Shown here: positions 12,495-23,895 of the stretch, piece by piece
Layout of the letters: each line of letters starts with the position of its first letter
Position numbering within the stretch: position 1 is the stretch's first letter
Source: Sclerodactyla briareus
Lineage: Eukaryota; Echinodermata; Holothuroidea; Dendrochirotida; Sclerodactylidae
Assembly (NCBI GenBank): GCA_026419785.1
Contig: JAODTK010004409.1
Location: 1-64,000 of the forward strand
DNA length: 64,000 nucleotides
Direction of reading: 5' to 3'
The notes under the pieces: generated by a model
Told to the model about the DNA's origin: nothing
Seen by the model: the letters and a program-made list of their open reading frames with translations, nothing else
Database searches by the model: none
Position numbers and translations under genes: made by a program

Positions 12495-12740
12495 GATCCC
12501 TGATCTGATTTGAATTTGATTTGAATTCTCGGGTTCAGGGAAGCAAAGTATAAGGTCAATCTCGGAATTTTTTGGCCGTATTTATCGTGATGAGAGCACC
12601 GGCGATAACTCGCCTCTTTCCGACTAATGCTCAGATGACATCTAGTGCAGGGATGTACCAGTCCCACCCTGCTCCCGGGCCGCCATTTTTACGACCTCGT
12701 CCGAAAGAACTCTCAGGCCATCCTTTTCTCGGGACCGAGG
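12495..12740 (+). mobile_element. SINE body, headless copy
   Basis: Shares with 20815-21040 the sequence order TTTGATTTGAATTCTCGG, TTCAGG-AAGCAAAGTATAAGG, GATGAGAGC..CCGGC, CCTGCTCCCGGG..CGCCATTT and CCGAAAGAACT. No tRNA-like promoter is seen upstream here, so it is probably 5' truncated. Confidence 0.6.
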
Positions 12741-12857
12741 AGCGGAATGTCACGGTACAATGTTACTGCTCACAGCGAGACTATGCGATACCCGTCACAA
12801 CCCATCATACCCCAGGACATCCACTGCATCCACTGCATTACAGGGGAACATGAAGTG

Positions 12858-12970
12858 AAAGACAGACCTCGCCAATCGCACTGCAGAGAAAATGTATCGG
12901 TGCGGCTGGCATCGAACCCGGAATTTTGCTTGCAAACGACATGTGCACTCTGCTATTCTTCCGCCCCTAA
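12858..12970 (-). mobile_element. tRNA-Ala-like SINE head, minus strand
   Basis: Read on the minus strand it gives a box A-like TAGCAGAGTG, an anticodon-arm-like GTTTGCAAGC and a box B-like GGGTTCGATGCC. The same arrangement, with CTTTGCAAG, appears on the plus strand at 52146-52226. The stem pairing is imperfect and the body continues without a proper 3' acceptor, so a SINE fits better than a functional tRNA. Confidence 0.55.
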
Positions 12971-13091
12971 ATCATAGAGAGAGCTCCTCTAGTGGATCAC
13001 CGGATTCGCTCATAAATCTTCATATCAACGAAGTTTATTGAATAACAGGTCACAAACAACCGCTTTCAAGTTCTTGTTGTCAGAGACAAGC

Positions 13092-13282
13092 TCACAATCT
13101 GGAGGTCGATAAAGCTCCGGTCGTGGACAGTAACTCAGCGTCAAAACCTGCTTTCTCTGAAAACTCCGAATGAAGTAGTTCACCTTTGAGCGTTATGAAT
13201 GAATGAATGTCTTCAGGTATCCAGTCGATGATATTCGTGATAATTGGATTAAGATCTGTTGTTGCGTCCGATGCCACCAGTT
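13092..13282 (-). CDS. Candidate terminal exon, unknown product
   Basis: On the minus strand a splice-acceptor-like CTACAGCCACAG is followed by about 62 codons starting L-V-A-S-D-A-T-T-D-L and ending with a stop at 13092-13094. The peptide is protein-like (IITNIIDWIPEDIHSFITLK and an acidic, serine-rich end) with normal amino-acid balance. I recognise no family. The acceptor's pyrimidine tract is only moderate and no upstream exon was found. It lies on the same strand as, but downstream of the stop codon of, the C-type lectin gene, so it would belong to another gene. Confidence 0.25.
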
Positions 13283-14950
13283 CTGTGGCTGTAGGGCATC
13301 AAGTAAGTAGGACATATTTTGAGACGAAAATAAATTATAAGAGCTCCATTGCTGTATATTTCCCATGATCTGGTAATTGTTATTTACTCTTAACGCTTAT
13401 CCCAACACCAATACCACCACCTAAACAACCATACTGTTATAAGAGTTCGGAATAGTAGGCCATTTGAAAATTCATTCAGTATCATAGTTCATTCCCTTGC
13501 ACTTTCACGAGAATTGACAATTGGATTTCAGCAATGTTCCCCTCGTTGAATCACGTTTGAACGGTGTCCACAATATCCTGTTTACAATAGCATTTCACAT
13601 AACCTATAGGCAAAAAGGGCCTGTGATCGTTGGATCACGTTTGAACGGTATCCACAATACTACTACGTACGCCAAAGACCGCTCGTTATATATATAGTAA
13701 TGCAATACACATGGTCATTTCCGATCTCCCTCCGCCCTCAACTTAGCATTGCTTAGATTCTATCTACTATTCTACGACATGAAATTATATCGTAGAGGGA
13801 AAAATCGCCACACTGAATGCGAATTGACAAATAGGATAATTTAGCTTGTTTTAATCTTTAGATGAGGGACTCTGTTAAAACTCCACTGAATGAACATTTT
13901 TATATTCATACGATGAACTTGTAACCGTTCTCGCACGATATTAGGATTAATTCACCTTTATGTGAAGACCTCCGCGGCTCAGAAGATGTATTTTTTTTCT
14001 TGTTAGGTATGAATCAGCGGCGTCGTGCAAAAATCAACTTAGAGGGCGTGATTAGGGTTGACGTTATCGGAGTAGAAGGAGCGTTAGTGGAAGAAAATAT
14101 CCAGTTTTGATTCTACGAGGGTATAGGTTCCGGTTGCCATGACGAGGGAGCGCCGCCGTAGGAGAGTGGCGAGACGATACTGATCAGGCGAGTAACATTC
14201 ATGCGGAGAAGGGTACAGATCCCTGGAGTTCGTATGAGCCTTGGCCATGAAGAGTATCAGTAGTGGATGAAGAGTGTCAGTAAGTGGATCCCCAAACAGA
14301 AACATCTGGCGACGTCACTGAATATGACGTTATGAATGTAGAAGTGAATAGGCCACATTGATTCGGAAACCCCAAATTCATAGAAATAATGAACGTTATG
14401 AGAAACTAAATGCCCTACTTTTATTGGCTAGTCCACGTAGTTTGACTGTTCCCGCGTTTTTTTTTGTTTTTTTTTTCCGCTAGATTCCCTGTGTTGACTA
14501 CAACCTAATTTTGGTTCTTGAGTGGGGGTCCATTGCAGCAGGTTAGACTGATTCCCACGATAGTTTTTGTGGTAGATCATTTCATGAATGTTGTCCATGA
14601 GACATGTTGGACTTATATGACTTTATAGTCACTGGGATATTCTCTGGGATGACTGTCACCATCTCTAGTTATTCAATGTCCATGCACATAGAAGGGAGGG
14701 GGGGGTCGACGCGCTTGCAAAGCGAGGGGTACGGTTCGGAGTTCAATTTGTGGCAATTACTGAGTAGGCTGTTCTGTATGAATCGATTTATATATTGCGC
14801 TACTATCACTCAATACTAATACGGATTTCCTCTGCTCGGAATCACGTATCAACATATTTCGTTTTTCTTTTTTCTATCACTGTTCACATTCGACAGACTC
14901 ACATAAGGTGTGTGGTCCGTGGGACTAAACTCATCGAATAGGTTCGACAG
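13283..14950. other. No recognisable gene; short duplication
   Basis: Mostly AT-rich and non-coding. TCACGTTTGAACGGT.TCCACAATA occurs twice, 84 bases apart (13551 and 13635). A 22-base near-duplicate (GATGAAGAGT.TCAGTA.GTGGAT) lies at about 14248-14290. Nothing else was recognised. Confidence 0.4.
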
Positions 14951-14954
14951 GCAT

Positions 14955-15170
14955 CTACAGAGGCTTCGCGCAAAGGAAGGATTCTTTTCGACTACCTGTT
15001 TTCATCATCCCACCCATCCTTCTCGGCATCATTACGGCGCGGTCTGTTTCCCTCGAAAATGGTTGTCCGGCTGCCCGTATCTCCAGTTGTAATGATGTGC
15101 GGGAACCATATGTCTGCCCACTCCCATCGCCTTTCTTTGCGTTTGGGTCCGTATAGCCAATCCAGATTTC
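14955..15170 (-). CDS. C-type lectin domain, C-terminal exon
   Basis: Second half of a C-type lectin-like domain, the Ca2+-dependent sugar-binding fold of secreted and membrane lectins. On the minus strand an acceptor (TTTTAACAG) is followed by EIWIGYTDPNAK (the WIG(L) strand), then RWEWAD, then HHYNWRYGQPDN, a D-R-A-V-M segment, GWDDEN and finally ESFLCAKPL with TAG at 14955-14957. QPD is the long-loop motif linked to galactose-type specificity in this family (EPN would suggest mannose); WDDEN stands where WND is usual. The DC.xM cysteine reads as Arg (CGC, one change from TGC). At least three frame changes are needed, so it is either a recent pseudogene or assembly error. Confidence 0.75.
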   Translation of the reverse strand, partial: EIWIGYTDPNAKKGDGSGQTYGSRTSLQLEIRAAGQPFSRETDRAVMMPRRMGGMMKTGSRKESFLCAKPL

Positions 15171-16167
15171 CTGTTAAAACAATGGAAGAGTGACGGTAAG
15201 GTAAATGTGTAGTGGTATTTGATCGCTATTTCACTGACCATAGTTGCAAGGACAATTTCGTAATGTGGATGCCAAGTCTCAACATTTTTACGGGTTGGTA
15301 CTTTCCCCTCGCCAGTATATCACAGTGATGCGCTCATTATATCATAGAATATTGCCATCAACCTTATTCACGGGCGGGGGGGTGTGGGGCGTAGCTGTGT
15401 TGTACATACTCATAATGCATTCTCGGAAACTAGGATCAGGAAGCCATTTGATTACCTCACAATTTATTATCTAATCGAAATCGTTCTTCTCACGCATGCA
15501 TCTAACCGTTGTACGACTTCGTCTATTCATCGTTTTTTACCATGACACTGCTACAATTTTTTCCTCGTTTCGAAAATGCATGAAGACCCTGCTAAGAATC
15601 CGGCGCTGTCTCATACACCACGTGACCGTTCCAGCTAAGCACTGCTACTCGTTCCCGTCGTAGTAAGCATATAATACATCTTTCCTGTGATTATTTCAAA
15701 TCGTTCTTTTTCAGTTCCCAGGCTGTTGTGTTTAGACTTAAAACCACGATCCACGTAACGAGGGAGACAGTTTTAGGTTGTATTAGAAAAAAGGTGCTCA
15801 CTTCAATAACTTTGCTTTAGGGTGGGCATTATTCTGAAGAAAACAACTTAGCCGACCATAAATCGACATCTCCCTGTCAGCGGCCGCCCATGGGTAACAT
15901 TTGTCATGCCTGATTCCCGTCCTTCTGCAATGTCTTCAATCGGTCCTACTGAAGCCCACCCTTCCCTCTCCCTTCCCCTCAGCATTCAGTTTCATCTTCC
16001 CTTCATCTAGAGATAGATGATAATTCTAATTTCGGCATTGAGTCTGTCTCGTAGCAGTGAAATAAGTAATGTCTCTTGTTAACTGGTTAATTAATGAAGA
16101 TGAAGACCGCAATTTTTGCGACGTAAAAGGCCCCTTCGAACACCGACCACCCGTGACAATAATCACA
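15171..16167 (-). other. Probable intron of the C-type lectin gene
   Basis: Separates the two domain halves. Its 3' end shows a pyrimidine-rich acceptor (CTTCCATTGTTTTAACAG on the minus strand). The donor next to 16168 is unclear: the sequence after CACAAAG reads GCTGATG with no GT, possibly because of a base error. No other exon was recognised inside. Confidence 0.5.
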
Positions 16168-16300
16168 TCAGCCTTTGTGATGTCCAGTAACCAACCATGA
16201 GAGCATCATCCTCTCTTGGACTTCCACAGTCGCCAGATTACCCCCACCGATCCAGCAGAAACTTCGCGCCTCGTCCCAGGACATTGTGGCGTCAACGAAG
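16168..16300 (-). CDS. C-type lectin domain, N-terminal exon
   Basis: First half of the same domain. After an acceptor-like TGTTTGATAG at 16301-16310 (minus strand) the frame reads FVDATMSWDEARSFC, then GGGNLATVEVQE. This is the M.W..A...C...GG.LA.(I/V) helix pattern that opens C-type lectin domains, with the first conserved Cys present. The frame ends at TGA (16168-16170) close to where the intron should begin. The signal peptide and a C..GW..F..SCY start were not found upstream, so at least one 5' exon is missing or beyond recognition. It joins to 14955-15170 on the same strand. Confidence 0.7.
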
Positions 16301-16310
16301 CTATCAAACA

Positions 16311-17270
16311 TCGAAAAAGCGAAAGACATTATACTACTTAGCAGCGAGGTGACAGCACAAGCTGTCAAATTGTTTCGTTCCCGTGTATACATCAGGTTTC
16401 GTACGGTAGGTGTTGTGTTAGTTTTACTCTGGTAGGCATCAGCATATGCATGAATATGCTTTCTTCTTCTTTTTGCATCAGAGATCAAGCGACAACTACG
16501 GGAATGGCTGCAACAGAGAATATATCGTGGGGCATGCTAAACTATATTTACTGGTTCAACCCACTCTGTACGATATCTATGTTGGGCATCGTCCTTCTTT
16601 GCACTGTTGCCTGTTGAGTCGAATCAAGTTCAAAATATTGCCTTATTGTGTATAAATGCAGCACCATCAGTATGGCTACATCACTCTACTTTTCATTTGG
16701 GTAAAATACCACGATATACCATGCGTTACTGGCAATGCAACTTCAGGGGCGGCCGCCAGGTTTTACAATGGGGGGGGGGGGGCGCGAAACTGATGATTGA
16801 CTATCAACAGGTTGGCGCCGGGCGTACCAGAAAATTTTGGCCGTCTGAAGCTCCCAGAATGACAGGAGGTCGCCTCTCTGGGCCGTTTCATCGACACTGA
16901 AACTATCTTCAAGTTGGCTTTTTCTGTCCTGTCATTTTGTATAATGGGTATTTTTATTAAAAATTTTCCTCACTTTATGATGGCGAGGGACAGTTACCGA
17001 CGACCAGCATCGACCGCTAGCAGTCATAAACTGATAGCATTTACAAAAAAAAACTTGATCGTGAACGAAGGCCTTCAGTTACAGTGCGCCTATGCGCAGG
17101 CGTAAGATTGTACGAATTTGATACTGCCGATGTGGACTAAACTACCGCTGGAGTAAATATGCAGGAATGGGGGTGGCAGGAAGCGTCCCCCAGCCGAATA
17201 CTGATGCACGACCGCACTCTGAAGTCGACAGCCCCAACGGTACAATTAGATATATGCGTGTCATACAATC
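16311..17270. other. No recognisable gene; G-run
   Basis: Upstream side of the lectin exon. A run of 13 G lies near 16770-16782. No upstream lectin exon could be recognised in any minus-strand frame. Confidence 0.35.
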
Positions 17271-18480
17271 GCGAGTCAAATGAAAATTGACAAAGAACAA
17301 CAACAGGCTCCGCGTGCGAGCGCGCAGGAATGTTTTTTTTTTCTTTTGAACCTTTTTTTACTTACATAAGTGTTAAAAAAACTATCATCAGAACATTTTT
17401 TATTTTTTTAACAAGGATTGATTTTTGATTGGGGGCACGGAACGTGCTCCCCCATCTTTGAAGATATGTTCGAATCCGATAAACTTGATTTTGGGTACAA
17501 GTAGTTTCATGCATGGGGCATTATACTCTGATGAAATGAAAATTGCTGTAGAAAACACCATCACACAAGCGCCGAAAGCGCGCCGAAAATTTTTGATCGG
17601 TGATTTACATAGTGTTAAAAACTATCACCACAACATGGTTCATTTGGGGATTGCGGTGAACATCCCCCCCCCCCCCATCTACGAAAACGGTGATTTTTGG
17701 GGACGTGACCCTCCCCATCTTGAAGGTTTGATTCGAATCCGACCAAACTCGATTTTCGGTGCAAGTAGAATAACCATTGGCGATATAATCTGATTCAACT
17801 GAATTTCTGGTGGAAAACACAACCCACGCGCGCGGAGCGCGACGCAAAAGTTTTGAGTTTGTTTATTACTTAAGTGTTGTTAAAAATATCACCACAACAA
17901 CTTTGTTCATTTGGGGCTTTGGAGGAACATGCCCCCCCCCCCTCTCCCATCTACGAGATTTGTTTCGAACCTGCCGAAATTCAGGTTTGATACATAAGTT
18001 GCTGCGTGGCATAAAATCGGATCAAATGAAAATTGACGACGAAACGAAAACAAGCGGCGCGCGTGACGCCGCGCGCGAAGAGTTGGGGTTTCTCATTTAC
18101 CTAATAACAAGGATTTTATTGGGGGAACGGGGCCCCCCATCTGCGGAGTTTGTTTGAATCCGCGAACTTGATTTTTGGTACGTTAGATCCATGCGTGGGA
18201 ATCATCGGACAAATGAAAACTGATGAAGAAACACAGCCAGCGCGCGAAGAGCGCGAAAAAATTGGGTTGTCATTGTACACCAAGAGTTAAATACTACACC
18301 ACAATTTTTTTTTCCACTAGGATTTGATTGTGGAACGTGCCTCCCTCCCCCCCCCCCCTCCCCATCTACGAAGATGTGTTCGATCCGACAAACTTGATAT
18401 CAGTAGTAGTACCGTAACATATTAGAACCCTCACCAAACCCGCCTCCCCTACGAAAATAAGTGCGTTAAAAACATCGTTC
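17271..18480 (+). repeat. Degenerate tandem array with GC hairpins
   Basis: About five diverged units, spaced 189-261 bases judged by the landmark AAATGAAAATTG and its variants (17276, 17530, 17791, 18020, 18209). Each unit carries a GCGCGC(G)AAGCGCGC-like hairpin, a GTTAAAAA..ATCACCACAAC segment, a C-run and CCCATCT.CGAAGATTTGTTCGAATCCG-like text. Non-coding. Single hairpin-plus-AAAATTTTG modules also occur near 39995 and 47440-47675. Confidence 0.75.
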
Positions 18481-18554
18481 AAACGATTTTAGTTTTTCGG
18501 CTCCAAACCCATATGGGGGGGCAACCGCCCTTGCCCCTGTGCGCCGCCCCTGAT

Positions 18555-18790
18555 TATTATGCACTTACTCTTCTGTTCCAAGAACAAACTGAAACGGCAG
18601 ACCTATGGCGATGGCGCCTTTCCATCATCGGCCCAAGCTCTGGAACTGTCTGCCCATCACCATCAGAAATTCCCCAACTCTTGGCCAGTTCCAGTCCCAT
18701 TTTGAATACCTCATTTTTTTCAAGTTGGCTTTTCATTAGGGTTGTACAGCGCTTTCGAATACTTTGTAGATTTAGCGCTTAATAGGTTTA
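18555..18790 (+). mobile_element. LINE ORF2 C-terminal tail
   Basis: Stitched frames give KLKTYGDRAF-like, AP.LWNSLPITIRNSPTL-like, FQSHLKT.LF and QVAFH residues. This is the conserved tail that follows the RT in many non-LTR ORF2 proteins. Two or three frame changes occur within about 240 bases. Only the end of the element is present. Confidence 0.65.
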
Positions 18791-19389
18791 TATATATAAT
18801 TATTATATTATTGTTATTGATCCAGTTGAACACACAGGGAGGGAAATCACTATGAATTCCATTGACCTATTGTGTTATACCCTACCATTCCGGCCAGACT
18901 ACTGTCTCTCTCCTCAAAGAAGCAACCATCAACACCTACTACCCACTACAACAACCCCCCCCCCATTTTGTTAAAGTGATTTCACTGTGTACCAAGAATA
19001 TCGCAGGATTGTGGCAGTATAACATATTCATTATTGCATGATGATGCCTGTCCGATCTGCGTAATACACATGCACGAACTTCAAATCGCTACCTCCATAC
19101 GGACGTCTTATGAACTCCGGTTTTCCGACTGACCTTTTTATGTTTTTCCTTGTGTCCTCTATGTAGCGCAATATAATCGATTCTGTAGTTGGCGTCCAAC
19201 TGAACACAAGTATAATGAAAAAAAAAAAATCCTCTGTATAAAGGTATAGAACAATCTATGGGGAAAATTGAAAGTCATTCGTAGCTCTTCTAAATTGTGA
19301 ATTTCTTTTCAGGCGTTGCCTGTAGAAATTGGAAAAGCATTCAAGTCACAAGTGTCCCTATATACGCAATGATGGGCGTTTTATACTGG
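18791..19389. other. No recognisable gene
   Basis: AT-rich, with a short TA tract at about 18790-18815 and C and A runs. Nothing coding was recognised. Confidence 0.4.
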
Positions 19390-20460
19390 TTCATCAGTGA
19401 GGGCAAGGGCCGATTCTTGGTCGGTTACTCTTTTTAGCTTATATCAACGATCTCGAGATTCCCTGTGCTTCTAGTGTTACAAAATTTGCGGACGACACAG
19501 TTGTATCGGGACGTGACTTAGAATGATGAGTTGCGGGCGATGTTCAAAGGGATTAAGACCGAATCTTCAAATGGTCTCCGAGTGGCAACAATTCTTGAAC
19601 GATGATAAAGGCGAAGTGATCATGGTCGGTTTATCATAACGCCAACGCGGTATTTTGTTAAATGGTAAAGAAATAAATGGTGGTAAATTCTGAAAAAGAT
19701 ATTGGTGTTTATTTCCACTCTACATTGGGGAACCTTCCAAGCATTGTGCGGAGACTACCGGGAAAGGTCATTGGATTATCGGCTGATTGAACGTGATTTC
19801 AGTTTTTCGTGACAGACATGTTTCAGATTGTTTTCAACTGTTGGTAAGACTTACTAGATATTCCTTGCAGTGTGTTTTGTTTAATCCTTATTTCGCAGAA
19901 GCAGAAGATAAGCTACTAATTGAGAACATTCCAAAGGAGGGCAACGAGATTAATTCACTGTCTGCGAGAATTGCCTATTTGAGAATCTAGAAAAGATGAA
20001 CGCATCTTGGACTAAGGGAGCTGAGGCGAATTCGGGGGGGGGGGGGAGTTTTTATTCACGCTTCCAAATTCTCTAGGCTTCGATGACCTCTTTGCCTTTT
20101 CTTGAATTTTCTGAGTTATACTACTACTGTACCGTTTTCTCAAGCTTCTTGGAAAACGTTGCATATTAGACATTCGGAGGTATTTCTTCTCGCAAAGAGT
20201 GATTACTGAGTGGAACATCCTCCCTGAAGAAGCTGGTTATTCCTAGAGTGTCAATGCCTTCGATAAAGTCTTGACTTGTTTTTCCAGGATTGTGGGAGAA
20301 TTCCCTTGAGTTTCTGTTGTTTTTCTCCTCGGGTTGTTGTGGTTTCAGGTCGTCTGACCATTTCATACTAACTAAGCTATACTCCCTAAACTTGTTGTTT
20401 GTCCTAATTCTGTTCCTGCCGTAAGTTTTGTCCCGCAGCTCTAAAGGTGCTTACTATTAG
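19390..20460 (+). mobile_element. CR1/L2-like LINE 3' fragment, second copy
   Basis: Starts within the RT (YINDLEIPCASSVTKFADDT, catalytic FADD intact), runs through EKDIGVYFHSTLGNLPS and RRIRGEF-like text to the tail RRYFFSQRVITEWNILPEEA..VNAFDKVL. It ends with the same FPWGCCGL-like tail as the element at 8200-11690. The two are therefore the same family or close relatives, and this copy is 5' truncated. Indels are frequent. Confidence 0.8.
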
Positions 20461-20740
20461 CCCTAGTTTTGAGCTCCATGCATTCTTCTCGAAATTGTTT
20501 GGGTCAAACTCATCGTGTTCACAAGAAACATCTACACACGGACAGTCATATGTCTGATAGACAATTCTACTCCGGCAAAGGAATTAGAAGCCACATTAAT
20601 TGTCACTATGGGAAAATCTCGACATACCCGGAACTGCTTAGTGGTGAACTGCCACCTGCACATCTGTGCCTGGCCAAGTGAGGGAAAACTGAGGTTAAGA
20701 TGTTGGGTACATGGACTGATGGGTGCCCAGCATCTATCCG

Positions 20741-21050
20741 GTTGATTGAGTGTTTAGACAGTTTATTAAGTCGCTGGCTTATCATCCGGGAGAGCAGGGT
20801 TTCGAATCCCGGTCGGTCGTAAAATTTTTAGATTTTATTTCTACCGGTTCCGAAAGCCAATTAAGGTTCATCTATGAGCCTTGGCCAGATTGATCGTGGA
20901 TGCTCCGGCTTCTCTTCTCGACTATTCTCCTAGTGCTCAGAGAATCGAGACATTGGTGTAATCCATCGAGCCTGCTCCCGGGATCCGCCATTTAACGGCC
21001 CCATCCGAAAGAACTAATCAGTGAACTGCTCCAGGACCAGCATGTCGGCT
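20741..21050 (+). mobile_element. tRNA-derived SINE with head and body
   Basis: The tRNA-like head has a box A-like TGATTGAGTG at about 20743-20752, a clover-like middle and box B GGTTTCGAATCC at 20799-20810. It is followed by an A/T-rich linker and the body shared with 12495-12740, ending near CCATCCGAAAGAACT. This is the most complete SINE in the window. Confidence 0.7.
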
Positions 21051-22109
21051 GGGCCTGCTTTACAAGAGAGCAGATCCAATGTTCCACAATTTACTAACAC
21101 TGGTTCCTGGTTTTGTAAAGTTATTCCAGACCAACTATCGCAACACGTGCATCATAAGGTTTATGGTATATAGACATGTTTATGCTAATACTGATGTCTG
21201 TCAGGTGGTCCGTTAGCCAAGATCTAGATTGGAATGCTTCTGGTTTCACTATGCATAGCCAGGTCTTCTGACTGTGGTGTACCTTTTCCATATTACACCC
21301 ATTCTTTGTTAAGCCTATGCCTGTTGTGTGCTGTCACTCTATGCAGTTAATACCACTATTGGGTGTTTGCATAGTCCCAGCTGAGGAAGGCATCGCTTAG
21401 TGAACCATGAAGTTGAGCCAAAATCATCCCCGATGCTTGTCACTCTGTATTTAATCCTATTCATTCGTTTCCCACACAAATTGTAATGAGAAGAGTGGGT
21501 AACATATCGCTCTCCGACAGTACGCTAGCGATGCCCATGCATTTCAACCATGAATCTCCTAGCTCAATTTCTAATACTATTTCTCAGCAGTGTGAATTAC
21601 AATTGCAAATTATAATACAGTATATGTACTGATTTGGCTTTCGATTTTTTTCCTCAAACAATGTCATGTGAAGAACAGTTCTGGAGAAAAAATCAGGCAC
21701 TTCTACCTCTCTCCTTCAGGTTAATGTCTAACACTTCTAGACGCCTCACATGATTGTGCAGAACTAGTTCAGAAAAATAGGGTTTCAATTGTCCAGCTAC
21801 TTTAGGCACACCCTTTAAATTTGGAACTTGAAGAGGGCTTTGAATTTGTTTTTGGTGTGACTTCCTGAGGCATTCAAAATATATATACGGCCATCGTATA
21901 GGCTGTGGTCACTGGTCACAACCCCCCCCCCCCTCCTCCTCTCCCGGTTGTGCACTTGTGGAGTTTGGCAAAACGGCAACCCTTCCCACGTGGAGAACAT
22001 CCACAGACATATTAATAGAGATAAACTGGAGATCGGTTCTGTATTTTGCAACCAATTGAATGCCGCGGGTGAGCTGGGATGCCCCCAAAAGATCGAAGCT
22101 ATGTAACAA
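21051..22109. other. No recognisable gene
   Basis: Plain AT-rich DNA with one C-run near 21921. Frames on the minus strand at 21815-22213 are driven by low-complexity sequence and show no domain. Confidence 0.4.
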
Positions 22110-23345
22110 TTACCATTGACTGGGTAGCAACGAAGGTATAGGCCATAACAAGAAGACCTAACACATATTTCTAGAAGATTGCTTACATTTATTTTCAAGA
22201 GGCCGAACTGCAAACCATTGTGCGCTTCGCTCGCTGTTTTCTATTTTCCTCCGTTGCATATTAAATACAGTAGGCCCTGTACAATAACTTCGTCAGATTT
22301 TGGGGGGAAATATGCTTCTTGCCCCATACGTGTCATAGACAAGTGCTGTGAACATATGCGAAGGCTCAGAGAATTTGGTTTGTGACACATTCATGATCCC
22401 CCCCCCCCCCCCTTTCCCTCCCACCTGCTGGAATTCCAACTGGCATTTTCCTAACATTGCACATAACTAATAGCTAGATTTCATCTCCATCTTAATCCTT
22501 TTTGTTTATCACAGCCCCGGCGTGCTGTTTCCTGATGGGAGCTATATGCAACGAGAAACAAGGGCAGTGCGTCCCGTACACATCAGTCATGGAGGTCGAC
22601 GTGATTGACGTTTCAGCTATATATAGGCGCGGAGGCCGTGACAACAATTCCTGGGACCTGGTGAAGATTTATACGGAAAATTTGAACGGAAACGAATCTG
22701 GAAAAATGACCCAATTTTATAAATTTTCAATTTCAGTAATGCTGCTCGCTGCCACATAAGGCTGGGATATGCCATTTCCTGCAATCTGGTGTCTGTAAAA
22801 TAACAAATCTTCTTGACTGCCCTCCGCCAACCAGTTTGATACTCATCACGTACGACGTATTTCACGTATCTTCCCCTTCTCACCAATATTCAGCACAAAA
22901 ACCGCCGCCACAATTACTGGCGAACGATGTCCTCGTTTTACGAAATTCTTTGGGGTGTACTATGATTTCAAATTAACGGACAATTTGGGACATGGACCCT
23001 CTTTATGGATGGGGCTGATGGACAAATGTAACTTGGCATATGAAGGGCTAGTATGGAACTTACGATAAAATTAAGGTAATAGGTGCATAGTAAATATGAT
23101 CTCCTTGTATCATTCGACTCATCGTATATGTATTGACATTTCTATAGATTAATTTTTTTCACATAAATCGAACTTTCAGCAATTTCAAGACATGCGATGC
23201 CATCTCAAGGCCTGGTTGAAGTGCATTTTCCGGTCCATCTGAAGGTCTCAAACTCCGAAATCTTGAACGCTTCCGCCCAACCAATGGTGGCGCTCCGCTT
23301 AGATAGTACTCCGCGACCAGTTCACCCTCGCACTCTCCCCTCCCC
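22110..23345 (+). repeat. Rep-A dispersed repeat, long copy 1
   Basis: About 1.2 kb that matches 24160-25475 in order: GGCCATAAC..GAAGACCTAACAC, ATTGCTTA, GAGGCC, the GTCAGATTT..AACATGCTTCTT-like segment, CATTTTCCTAACATTGCA, CGTGCTGTTTCCTGATG, GGCGCGGAGGC, GATATGCCATTTCCTGCAATCTGG, GGTGTACTATGA and the GGTGGCGCTCCGCTTAGATA end. Non-coding. No transposase was seen, so it would be non-autonomous if it is a transposon. Confidence 0.75.
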
Positions 23346-23549
23346 CATGCCAGAACAAATCTAACGTTACTGGGACCTACTTCTCGCAATATAATAATTA
23401 TAGGGGTAATAAATAGCATACATAGGCGTAGATCGCGAGAAGGATGGGGGATTACACACACCGATTATGGATGTGCTCTCGGGTGGGATGGCCTATTGTG
23501 ATCATACCCCAATGTGCAGGAATGCATCTCCCGTAAATAAATGAAGATG

Positions 23550-23741
23550 AGGGGGGGCAACGATAGGTACAGTACGGCCATAACACAAAGACCTGACACA
23601 TATTTCCAATAAGATTGCTTAAATGTTATGCTGAAGAGGCCAACATGCCAAAAAATTCGCGCTCGCGCGCTGATTGTGCCGCTATTTATATTATTTTAAC
23701 ACGGGCTTTTTCTTCCGTTATATATATATATATATAATATA

Positions 23742-23783
<42 letters not shown>

Positions 23784-23895
23784 TATATATATATAATATA
23801 TATATATATATATAGATATATATATATATATATATATATATAACACAGTAGGGCCATGCACAAAACTTCGTCAGATTTGTGCAAACATGCTTCTT
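23550..23895 (+). repeat. Rep-A start interrupted by a TA microsatellite
   Basis: Begins with GTACAGTACGGCCATAACACAAAGACCTGACAC as at 24170, then a pure and near-pure TA tract at 23719-23842, then GGGCCATGCACAAAACTTCGTCAGATTT. The TA tract lies where the other copies have a short TTACATATTA, so it expanded inside the repeat. Confidence 0.7.
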
